This document shows positions 8,444-15,287 of a stretch of DNA of 64,000 nt, in pieces (position 1 is the stretch's first letter; each line of letters opens with the position of its first letter). The position numbers and the translations under genes were made by a program. The notes beneath the pieces were generated by a model. The model was given only the letters and a program-made list of their open reading frames with translations. It was not told the origin of the DNA and searched no databases. The DNA lies in contig JAFWWC010000042.1 in NCBI GenBank assembly GCA_017518105.1, positions 1 through 64,000 of the forward strand. Direction: 5' to 3'. The DNA comes from Selenomonadaceae bacterium (GTDB lineage: Bacteria; Bacillota; Negativicutes; Selenomonadales; Selenomonadaceae).

Positions 8444-9325
8444 ATGTCGTCATACGCTCAAGATGTCAAAAACGAATTGGCGCACGCCTTTGACGCGGAC
8501 ATTGATTGCTTGCGTGCGGAGTTCGTAGCGTTGCTCAGGGTCGGCGCAAAGAAAATCGACGGGCGGCTTGAGTTCACGACTTCAAACGCCGCAGTCGCCC
8601 GCCGAGTCATCAAGCTGGCTAAAAAATTCTTCCCGCACGTCAAGCCCGAAGTCGCCGCCGTCCGCCGCAAGAAGTTGCTAAAAGGGTTGCAGTACGTCGT
8701 AAAGTTTATCATAGCGGGCGAGGTACAAAACTTCTTCGACACGCTAGACAATGCCGAGCTACTAAAGCGCACGCGATTTAAGGTTGCGTATCTTCGCGGG
8801 GCATTTTTGGCGGGCGGCTCTGTCAATCGCCCCGAAGGTCAATACCTTTTGCAAATCGTAAGCAGGACAGTTTCGGAGCAAATTCATATCCGCGACCTGT
8901 TGAGAAAGCTCGATTTCAACGCGGGATTTTCTGAACGCAAAAAAAGATTCGTCGTGTGGATTAGGGAAGGCGACTCCGTCTGTGACTTCTTGGGGATGGT
9001 TGGAGCGGCGGCGGCTGTCGAACGCTTCGAGGTCGCCCGCAACCTAAAGGAAGTCCGCCTGCAAGTCAATCGTATCGTAAACGTGGAGACGGCTGCCCTT
9101 AACAAGTCAATCAACGCCGCGCAACGTCAGCTTGCCGACATAAAACTTTTGCTTGATAAGCAAGCTCCCGTTAATGACAAGTTGCGGGAGGCAATGACTG
9201 TTCGCTTGGAAAATCCCACGTGCACAATCGACGAGCTAGCGGAGAAAATCGGCATGAGCCACGCGGGAATTTTCTACCGGTTCAAAGTGATTCACCGCTT
9301 AGCAAAAAAATTCAGCAAGAAATAA
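8444..9325 (+). CDS. whiA: WhiA-type DNA-binding regulator
   Basis: 293 aa; the ATG sits 7 bases after GAGG, close to the yvcK stop. The N-terminus has the WhiA pattern SSYAQDVKNELAHAF...CLRAEFVALLR. The LAGLIDADG-like core follows (YLRGAFLAGGSVNRPEGQYLLQIVS). The C-terminal helix-turn-helix is at MTVRLENPTCTIDELAEKIGMSHAGIFYRFKVI. WhiA controls sporulation genes in Streptomyces and affects division and chromosome segregation in Bacillus. The homing-endonuclease-like domain is expected to be catalytically dead. It is third in the rapZ-yvcK-whiA block. Confidence 0.94.
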   Translation: MSSYAQDVKNELAHAFDADIDCLRAEFVALLRVGAKKIDGRLEFTTSNAAVARRVIKLAKKFFPHVKPEVAAVRRKKLLKGLQYVVKFIIAGEVQNFFDTLDNAELLKRTRFKVAYLRGAFLAGGSVNRPEGQYLLQIVSRTVSEQIHIRDLLRKLDFNAGFSERKKRFVVWIREGDSVCDFLGMVGAAAAVERFEVARNLKEVRLQVNRIVNVETAALNKSINAAQRQLADIKLLLDKQAPVNDKLREAMTVRLENPTCTIDELAEKIGMSHAGIFYRFKVIHRLAKKFSKK

Positions 9326-9340
9326 TTGGAGGTTCAAAAT

Positions 9341-9841
9341 ATGCGGGGCTTAAGTGCCGCCTTTACGACAGACTTTCTTATAGCGTTCGCAGTGGTCACA
9401 GTGATTCTGATAATGTTTGGCTTGATAATGAATTTGTATTCGGAGCTGTCGTCGCTGAGGAAGCGATATAGGAAAATGATGATGGGCGCGGAGGATATGA
9501 GTATTGAACGAATGCTCGCCGAACATACAGCCGAGGTAAATGACGCCCTTAACGAGAATAAAAAGTTCCACAGCAAGCTTAATAACCTCGATGAGCTGGT
9601 GCGCAGTTCTCTGGCACGAGTGGCGGTGATTCACTTCGACGCCTTCGAGCAGACTGGACAAAATTTGAGTTGGTGCGTTGCCATTCTCGACAGGAATAAT
9701 AATGGCGTCGTTTTCTCGTCGATTTGCGGGCAAGAGGCGGAACGCAATTACGCCAAGCCCATTGAAGGCGGACGCACCACCGCGAACTACAAGCTAACTA
9801 AGGAAGAGGAACAGGCTATTCGGCAAGCCATGAATCGTTGA
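9341..9841 (+). CDS. DUF4446 family membrane-anchored protein
   Basis: 166 aa. GGAGG and an 8-base gap point to this ATG; the in-frame TTG 15 bases earlier lies in the ribosome-binding site. One N-terminal membrane helix (about residues 10-33) is followed by a charged coiled-coil stretch. The conserved DUF4446 core follows: LARVAVIHFDAFEQTGQNLSW, then AILDRNNNGVVFSSI and a C-terminal YAKPIEGGRTTANYKLTKEEEQAI. The family has no assigned function. It is usually found near chromosome-partition or whiA-type genes in Firmicutes. Here it lies 15 bp after whiA and 10 bp before an M23 endopeptidase, so a link to envelope growth is possible. Confidence 0.85.
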   Translation: MRGLSAAFTTDFLIAFAVVTVILIMFGLIMNLYSELSSLRKRYRKMMMGAEDMSIERMLAEHTAEVNDALNENKKFHSKLNNLDELVRSSLARVAVIHFDAFEQTGQNLSWCVAILDRNNNGVVFSSICGQEAERNYAKPIEGGRTTANYKLTKEEEQAIRQAMNR

Positions 9842-9851
9842 GGAGGTTTGT

Positions 9852-11033
9852 ATGGAAGAAAAAGTTTCAAAGCCGCCAGCCAAGATTGAGAGCTATTCAA
9901 TCAGCATAAAGGGCGGCGACAAGGAAAGGACAATTCAGCTGTCGTCGGGCATGTTCCGTTTTGGCGTGGCAAGCGTGATACTCGGCGGACTGCTCCTAGT
10001 CGGGACGGCGGCTTTCTCCTTTTACAGCGCAATGCGTATGCAACGCGACGCCGCGACAATCAACGAGATTGAACAAGCGGCGGAGCTTCGGCAAGAACAA
10101 CTATTGACCCTATCCAAGAAGGCAGCGACCCTCTCCGAGACAATCCAAAACCTCGCACAGCAGGAACAGGAGCTTAGGATACAAGCGGGACTCAATCCGC
10201 CCAAAGAAGACACGCCGCCCGCCGAGGCTCCTGCCCTAAGCGAACAGGAACTCAAGATTCAATCGATAATCAAATCGGTCAAGGAACGTCAGAAACCCGC
10301 CGCAGAGGCTCCTCAAGCTCAAGAAGTCCACGACGGGCAAGGCGGTCCTGTTGAGGAATTGGACATTGCGGAAGTCTCCGAGGCTTTGGACATGTTGGAG
10401 GCTAGGGTCAGCACGCGCAAGGAAAGTCTCAACGATTTCCAAAACGAACTCAAGCAGCAGCGCGAACAACTTGCACGAGGCGCGGCTATGGCAAGCGGCT
10501 ACAGTCCTGGTTCGGGCAGTTGGTCGGCTCCTTCTGGCAGTGTTCAATTCGACTTTGCAAACGGTCTGCCGATTATCCCTTCCGCAGGTTCGATTCCGGC
10601 TCCTGGTTCCTTCCCGTTCGACCCAAGCCTTGTCGGCGGCTCTGGCGCGGCTGATTCCCATATCCCGTCAATCTGGCCCACGACCGGTGTTGTGACTTCG
10701 CCTTACGGCTTGCGTTGGGGCGGCACGGACTTTCATCCGGGCATGGACATTGCTAACGATATGGGCACACCGATTGTCGCCACGGCTGATGGCGTCGTTG
10801 AGTACGCAGGCTGGAATTCGGGCGGCTATGGTAACATGGTCGACATCAATCACGGCAACGGTATCATGACTCGTTATGGGCACGCCTCGCAAGTCGTCGT
10901 AAGCGTCGGGCAACAAGTTAAGCGTGGGCAATTAATCGCTTACATGGGTTCGACGGGCTTTAGCACAGGTCCTCACGTCCATTACGAAGTTCACGTAAAC
11001 GGCAACCGCGTCAATCCTATCAGTTATCTTTAA
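9852..11033 (+). CDS. Membrane-anchored M23 (LytM) murein endopeptidase
   Basis: 393 aa. A single membrane helix at about residues 38-60 is followed by a coiled coil (about 65-115 and 165-210), a Pro/Ser/Gly-rich linker, and a C-terminal LytM domain from about 280. Zinc ligands are present: HPGMDIA (H and D), and GPHVHYEVH (HxH). Complete ligands suggest an active zinc peptidase cutting peptidoglycan cross-bridges, rather than an EnvC-like activator with lost ligands. Coiled coil plus LytM is the architecture of division-associated amidase activators and of stalk-type endopeptidases. GAGG precedes the ATG. No terminator separates it from the FkbM gene 13 bp downstream. Confidence 0.9.
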   Translation: MEEKVSKPPAKIESYSISIKGGDKERTIQLSSGMFRFGVASVILGGLLLVGTAAFSFYSAMRMQRDAATINEIEQAAELRQEQLLTLSKKAATLSETIQNLAQQEQELRIQAGLNPPKEDTPPAEAPALSEQELKIQSIIKSVKERQKPAAEAPQAQEVHDGQGGPVEELDIAEVSEALDMLEARVSTRKESLNDFQNELKQQREQLARGAAMASGYSPGSGSWSAPSGSVQFDFANGLPIIPSAGSIPAPGSFPFDPSLVGGSGAADSHIPSIWPTTGVVTSPYGLRWGGTDFHPGMDIANDMGTPIVATADGVVEYAGWNSGGYGNMVDINHGNGIMTRYGHASQVVVSVGQQVKRGQLIAYMGSTGFSTGPHVHYEVHVNGNRVNPISYL

Positions 11034-11046
11034 GGAGGTCTTTATT

Positions 11047-12174
11047 TTGAAAAACTTTGTTAAACTCATTCAGCAGGCTTATAAGGAATATTTCCCGACT
11101 ACAGTTCAAAAACTCGTCGATAACAAAATTCCCTTCGCATTTCTGTCAAGAAATCCAACAGATAAAATCATCGCGGCAATGAATGATCTTCGCGCACATA
11201 AATTAAATATTTCAAGTCTTATTATCATATCCCCCCCCCCAGTCAACCTTGACATAAACGTTATTCAACTGAAAGAAGCTGTGCAGATTTATCCGCAACC
11301 CGAATATATTTTCACGGCTGACATTATTGACTCAAGACTTGCGCTTAAAAATTTCCCAGCGTCTAAAGTTGTTACATGCAATAAGACAAATCCAAAATCT
11401 TGGTACAAAGCATTTATGACGCACCTCGACGAACTGCAAAACGTGTATGAATCTCTGATTGATGAGGAGTCTAATAAAACTTTTTGCGGCTACTGGTTGG
11501 CGCACACTTCAAATCAATTAGGCAGGGTTATCCACTCGAAAGTAGAGCATTACATGTGTCCCGGTTTTATACCCGAAAAGGATGCAATCATTCTTGAAGC
11601 GGGAGCCTATGACGGCGGCACGGCTACTATTCTTTCCGAAATGGGATACCGAGTTTATACCTTCGAGATGGACAAAATAAATTTTGATAGAACGAGTAAA
11701 GTTGCCGAAGAAAAAAATTTCGTCGTAGAGAATATGGCATTGGGTTCCTATAAACACATGCTTCGTTACGCCGCTACTGGAAAAGGTAATAATAGTTTGA
11801 AAAAGAGCGGTGAAGATTTGGTGGAAGTCATAACGCTTGATAGCTATGTTCGAGATAAAAATTTGCCATGCGTCGATATGATAAAGCTGGATGTGGAAGG
11901 CGCGGAACTTGATATTTTGAAAGGCGCAAAAACCACCATCGCTCGCTATAAACCGATTCTTGCGCTCAGTGCTTATCACAAGGAAGAGGATTTTTGGACA
12001 CTAATGAACTTTGTTAAGTCGATTCGTCCTGATTATGAATTTGCACTCCGTCATTGTTATGAAAATCCCGAAGACGAACCTATGAGTTTTAAAAACGGTG
12101 TAGATCATCTGATAAATTTAGGATTGGAACCTGATTTAAGAAATTGGTGGGAATGCATTTTATTCGCCCGATAA
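11047..12174 (+). CDS. FkbM family methyltransferase, AT-rich, with C10 tract
   Basis: 375 aa; TTG start preceded by AAGGAGGT. The SAM-binding half lies at residues 175-300: PEKDAIILEAGAYDGGTATILSEMGYRVYTFEM (motif I), then NFVVENMALGS, and IKLDVEGAELDILKGAKTTI, the FkbM signature. The N-terminal 120 residues are unlike the methyltransferase domain and may bind the glycan substrate. FkbM enzymes O-methylate sugars or polyketides; a surface glycan is likely. Codons are strongly A/T-ending compared with flanking genes, and two of the about eleven GATC sites of the window fall here, suggesting recent acquisition. A run of ten C lies in codons for Ser-Pro-Pro-Pro. Confidence 0.85.
   Translation: MKNFVKLIQQAYKEYFPTTVQKLVDNKIPFAFLSRNPTDKIIAAMNDLRAHKLNISSLIIISPPPVNLDINVIQLKEAVQIYPQPEYIFTADIIDSRLALKNFPASKVVTCNKTNPKSWYKAFMTHLDELQNVYESLIDEESNKTFCGYWLAHTSNQLGRVIHSKVEHYMCPGFIPEKDAIILEAGAYDGGTATILSEMGYRVYTFEMDKINFDRTSKVAEEKNFVVENMALGSYKHMLRYAATGKGNNSLKKSGEDLVEVITLDSYVRDKNLPCVDMIKLDVEGAELDILKGAKTTIARYKPILALSAYHKEEDFWTLMNFVKSIRPDYEFALRHCYENPEDEPMSFKNGVDHLINLGLEPDLRNWWECILFAR
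11231..11240. repeat. C10 homopolymer inside the FkbM gene
   Basis: Ten consecutive C residues, about 185 bases into the gene, encoding Ser-Pro-Pro-Pro. The gene is in frame at ten C; gain or loss of one base would truncate the protein. Confidence 0.97.
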
Positions 12175-12202
12175 AAAAACAAGCACCCGTTAAGGATGCT
12201 TG
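12173..12202 (-). terminator. Rho-independent terminator of the binding-protein gene
   Basis: Read on the minus strand, CAAGCA and TGCTTG form a stem followed by seven T residues, 20 bases after the stop of the lipoprotein gene. It lies at the very end of the convergent FkbM gene. Confidence 0.75.
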
Positions 12203-12222
12203 CAATGGTCTTTGATAAAAAT

Positions 12223-13095
12223 TTACTTCAACGTAACACCGACGCGGCTATCCATCATGTAAGGAATGGAAATCGCAACGCCTTTCATGTCGTCGAGGGG
12301 ATAGGGCAAAGCTTTTCCGTCTTGGTCGTAGGTTCCCATAACCCAGAACAGAATATCGACTTGACCAGAGGACAACGCCGCACCACGAGCACCCGCCTCA
12401 ACGGAGACAAGCTCAAAGTTTTTGTTGATGCGTTTGCCGAGTTCGCTGAGGAATGCGACGTTGAAACCTGCGGGCGTGTTGTTGGCAAGGATGCAGTCCA
12501 AAGCCGGCATGTCACCAGTCACAGCGATTTTGAGGGTCTCGGCTCCGTCAATCTTGGGAACTTCAGCCGCAACGGGGTCATCGCCCGCCAACTCCGTGAT
12601 GTTTTCCTTGATGAGCTTTTGGAGCGTACCGTCAGCTCTCATGGCGGCGATAGCTTCGTTAATCTCGTCGATTTGCGCCTTAGATTTCTCCTGCATTGCC
12701 ATTGAGTAGCCCAGAATCGGCTTGAGGTTGTCGTCAATTAGCTTGAGGTCGTCATTGTGCTTTACAATGTAGTTGCCGACTGTCTTGGGTGTCGCGAAGC
12801 GGTCAATTTGTTTGGACTTAAGAGCCATAATCATTGAGTTCATATTGTCGAAGAAAACGACCGTGCTGGGGGCAGTGTAGCCTGCAGGTTGCCCTTCAAG
12901 CTCGGCGATGTTCTTAGTCCAGCGTTTGTAGCCTTCCTCGTCCAGACCGATTGGCATGAGTGCACCGACTTTACTCTCCGATTTCTGCTCGTTCGCTGGC
13001 GGAGCAGGTTCTTCCGCTTTCTTGTCGCCGCCGCCGCAACCCGCGCACGTAAGCAACATAACAAGTGCCAATAATAACCCGAATAACCTTTTCAT
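12223..13095 (-). CDS. Substrate-binding lipoprotein, apparently circularly permuted SBP_bac_3 fold
   Basis: 290 aa with a lipoprotein signal (LALVMLLTCAGC, lipid on Cys17 or Cys20) and a charged linker to about residue 42. Residues 65-168 resemble the second part of an amino-acid-binding protein: VVFFDNMNSMIMALKSKQIDRFA, then INEAIAAMRADGTLQKLIKENI, normally the C-terminal end. Residues 186-290 resemble the first part: LKIAVTGDMPALDCI, PAGFNVAFLSELGKRI, LSSGQVDILFWVMG, and MKGVAISIPYMMDSRVGVTLK. The order is thus reversed relative to canonical family 3 proteins. AAGGAGG precedes the ATG. No permease or ATPase gene is adjacent, so it may work with a distant ABC system or as a sensor. Confidence 0.72.
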   Translation of the reverse strand: MKRLFGLLLALVMLLTCAGCGGGDKKAEEPAPPANEQKSESKVGALMPIGLDEEGYKRWTKNIAELEGQPAGYTAPSTVVFFDNMNSMIMALKSKQIDRFATPKTVGNYIVKHNDDLKLIDDNLKPILGYSMAMQEKSKAQIDEINEAIAAMRADGTLQKLIKENITELAGDDPVAAEVPKIDGAETLKIAVTGDMPALDCILANNTPAGFNVAFLSELGKRINKNFELVSVEAGARGAALSSGQVDILFWVMGTYDQDGKALPYPLDDMKGVAISIPYMMDSRVGVTLK

Positions 13096-13145
13096 TAGCG
13101 AACCTCCTTCTAAAAATATTTAATCGTCAATAATTGACTGCCCGC

Positions 13146-13174
13146 ATTATACAAGGCAGTTGTCAAATTTTCAA
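13146..13174 (-). promoter_or_regulatory. Strong sigma-A promoter for the substrate-binding lipoprotein
   Basis: Minus strand TTGAAA and TATAAT, 17-base spacer, 50 bases upstream of the start codon. A near-consensus promoter. Confidence 0.8.
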
Positions 13175-13197
13175 CATAAATTTAAGGGGGATTTACC

Positions 13198-13698
13198 TTG
13201 AAGAAATATTTCTTAGCCGTTCTCGTCGAGAACAAACCCGGCGTCTTAGCGCACGTCTCTGGGCTAATCAGCCGCCGCGCCTTTAACATCGAGAGCATCT
13301 CGGCTGGTTACACCGAGGAGCCGTCCGTCACGAGGATTAATATCGTCGTCAGCGTCGAGTCCGAAAACGAACTTGACCAGGTCGTTAATCAGCTTAGCAA
13401 GCTCATCGACGTGATTAAAATCGTCAACCTTAGCAAGTCGCCGTCCATTGAACGCGAACTCGTCATGATTAAGGTTCGTGCAAGCAAGGAGACTCGCGCC
13501 GACCTGGTGAGCGTCGTGGACATCTTCCGCGCACAGATTGTCGACATAACCTCGGAGAACGTCGTTATAGAACTCACAGGCAGTCAGAACAAAATCGACG
13601 CCATATGCGAAGTCCTCAGCGATTACGAGATTGTCGAGATTGCTCGCACTGGGACGATTGCCCTTTCCCGCGGTCCGATTCCCGTCAAGGCAATGTGA
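13198..13698 (+). CDS. ilvN: Acetolactate synthase small (regulatory) subunit
   Basis: 166 aa; TTG start after AAGGGGG. N-terminal ACT domain: YFLAVLVENKPGVLAHVSGLISRRAFNIESISAG, then TRINIVVS. The C-terminal half (IERELVMIKVRASKETRADLVSVVDIFRAQIVD) is the ALS_ss_C domain that binds and activates the catalytic subunit. It gives valine feedback inhibition in branched-chain amino acid synthesis. Unusually, no large-subunit gene is adjacent: the only ilvB-like gene in the window is 36 kb away. Its TGA stop shares one base with the ATG of the next gene, a lipoprotein. Confidence 0.93.
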   Translation: MKKYFLAVLVENKPGVLAHVSGLISRRAFNIESISAGYTEEPSVTRINIVVSVESENELDQVVNQLSKLIDVIKIVNLSKSPSIERELVMIKVRASKETRADLVSVVDIFRAQIVDITSENVVIELTGSQNKIDAICEVLSDYEIVEIARTGTIALSRGPIPVKAM

Positions 13699-14957
13699 TG
13701 CGTAAAATTCTTTTGCTAATATGCGCGGCGTTGATGATGATTGGTTGCGGCAATCAAGTCCAAACGGTGCCGCCGCTACCTGGAACGTTGCCGAAGGCTT
13801 TAACCGCTCAGAAGGTCGACACGGACATTTATTTTGACGCTACCGTATCAATGCGGGGCTTCACGACTTTGGCGGCGGGCAATGTCTATCTCACGTTGCC
13901 TGACTTGCTCGGCGACCTTTGCGGCTCCTTGGGCGAAGTGAAATTCTACAGCTTCGGCGAACAGATTCACGCCCTCGACGGCAGAACTTATCGGCAATTC
14001 ACAACGCCCGCAGTCTACACCGAACCGATTACCGCCGTTGCCAACGTCGTCGACCGTGCGGACGTCAATCACCTGTCGATTATCGTCACTGACCTTTTCG
14101 AGAGTGATTCGGATTGGAGCAACGTCGCCCAGAAGATTCGCGAGAAATTTTTTGCTAATCACATGAGCGTTGCCGTCGTGGGCATTCGGAATTCTTTCAA
14201 CGGGGAAATCTTTGACGTGGGATTAGAGGCGGCGAAATTCAATTACAACTCGTGGGACAATCCCGACCGCTACCGCCCGTTTTATCTGCTAGTCATGGGG
14301 CAAGACGACGTTGTTAAAAATTTCCTGCGCAAGTTCAATGAGCGGCAGACGCTACCCAATGACACGGGCTACTTGCTTTTATCGGAGAGCTTGACGGAGA
14401 CGACCAGCGACTTTGCGACCTTCACGCTACAGGAGCAGGAAAATTTTTACTCCGATGACACTTTGGGCTTGGATAGCCGCGTTAAGGAGTTCGGGCTTGA
14501 TTCGTTCGTTGAGCCTGCCGCCTTCCTTCTGAATTGGCAATACGAGCCGCCGTTGGGAGCTTGTCCGCTTGACTTGTCGCAGGTCAATACGTCGGTTGAA
14601 GTCTTTTCGGTTGCGGGCGAGGAGTGGACGCCGCTTAACTCAAATGATGTGCGCGTCAGCCTACTCAAGGACGACCGCCAGCCCGAAATGTTTTTAGTCA
14701 AAGTCTCGTTGACGCCAGAAAAATCTTTGGCGGAAGGCAAATTAAACTTCGTGCGCGTCAAAGTCATGCCGACGGAACAGGGCTACAAATTGCCGGCGTG
14801 GGTCGAAGCGTGGAGCGTGACTGTTGACGGCTCGGCAAGGAATTTCGACGGCTCTAAGACTGTAAACCTAACACGCGTCCTCGGCTCGCTGAAGGATTCA
14901 ATTTTCGCGGCGGCGCGTCCTTCCCTGCTTAACATAAACTTCGTCGTCACGCCGTAA
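13698..14957 (+). CDS. Lipoprotein with vWA-like (MIDAS) domain
   Basis: 419 aa. The signal MRKILLLICAALMMIGCGNQ ends in a lipobox (MIGC, Cys17). Residues 41-135 look like a von Willebrand factor A domain: DIYFDATVSMRGF gives a DxTxS version of the metal-binding DxSxS, and HLSIIVTDLFES supplies the T-D step. The C-terminal part (after about 270) is probably beta-rich and not recognised. It is exposed on the periplasmic side of a membrane. The start is taken as the ATG that overlaps the ilvN stop by one base; earlier in-frame starts lie within ilvN. vWA proteins often accompany Tubulin_2 proteins and MoxR ATPases, and a tubulin-like gene is present 11 kb upstream; a connection is speculation. 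Confidence 0.7.
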   Translation: MRKILLLICAALMMIGCGNQVQTVPPLPGTLPKALTAQKVDTDIYFDATVSMRGFTTLAAGNVYLTLPDLLGDLCGSLGEVKFYSFGEQIHALDGRTYRQFTTPAVYTEPITAVANVVDRADVNHLSIIVTDLFESDSDWSNVAQKIREKFFANHMSVAVVGIRNSFNGEIFDVGLEAAKFNYNSWDNPDRYRPFYLLVMGQDDVVKNFLRKFNERQTLPNDTGYLLLSESLTETTSDFATFTLQEQENFYSDDTLGLDSRVKEFGLDSFVEPAAFLLNWQYEPPLGACPLDLSQVNTSVEVFSVAGEEWTPLNSNDVRVSLLKDDRQPEMFLVKVSLTPEKSLAEGKLNFVRVKVMPTEQGYKLPAWVEAWSVTVDGSARNFDGSKTVNLTRVLGSLKDSIFAAARPSLLNINFVVTP

Positions 14958-14961
14958 ACAA

Positions 14962-14997
14962 AAAACCTCGGAGCCTTAACGCAAGCTCTGAGGTTTT
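14962..14997. terminator. Bidirectional terminator hairpin
   Basis: Thirteen-base arms (AAAACCTCGGAGC and GCTCTGAGGTTTT, one G-U pair) with a 10-base loop, flanked by A-run and T-run. It sits 4 bases after the vWA gene stop and just beyond the stop of the small minus-strand gene, and can serve both. Confidence 0.85.
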
Positions 14998-15001
14998 AAC
15001 T

Positions 15002-15208
15002 TTACCTGTCGATATTAGACGCCGCCATAAGCTCGCCGACCATTACTTCATCGTTAGGGTTGCTCTCGTCCAAAATGTTTAGCAAGCTTATCGCACAATC
15101 GAGGGCGTCTAAGTCCGGCTGATGCAGGTCGTATGAATCGTGGTGCGCCTCCAAGAACCTTTCCTGCCGAATCCTTTCCAGCTGTTCGAGTATGTCCTTT
15201 GTCTTCAT
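15002..15208 (-). CDS. Small acidic hypothetical protein
   Basis: 68 aa, not recognised. GAGGTGA sits 6 bases before the ATG; the longer frame begins with a GTG inside that site. The protein is helical and charged (TKDILEQLERIRQERFLEAHHDSYDLHQPDLDALDCAISLLNIL), with no membrane segment and no signal. It has its own strong promoter with a very short leader and shares a terminator with the convergent vWA lipoprotein gene, so it is probably a genuine monocistronic gene. Confidence 0.6.
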   Translation of the reverse strand: MKTKDILEQLERIRQERFLEAHHDSYDLHQPDLDALDCAISLLNILDESNPNDEVMVGELMAASNIDR

Positions 15209-15226
15209 GTCAATCACCTCGCGCCG

Positions 15227-15255
15227 ATTATAATACCGAGAAAAATTTTTGTCAG
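15227..15255 (-). promoter_or_regulatory. Sigma-A promoter for the small acidic protein
   Basis: Minus strand CTGACA and TATAAT with a 17-base spacer; the -10 lies about 19 bases before the start codon, giving a leader of only about a dozen bases. Confidence 0.7.
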
Positions 15256-15287
15256 CTGTAAGCCGCTAAATAAGGAGACGAATTAAA

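Noticed and set aside
9852..11033. Inactive EnvC-type amidase activator
   Set aside because: The LytM zinc ligands (HxxxD and HxH) are all present, so an active endopeptidase is more likely.
13096..13197. T-box or leader-peptide attenuator before ilvN
   Set aside because: The 100-bp gap is largely taken by the divergent promoter of the binding protein; no T-box sequence, terminator hairpin or Leu/Val/Ile-rich leader peptide is visible.
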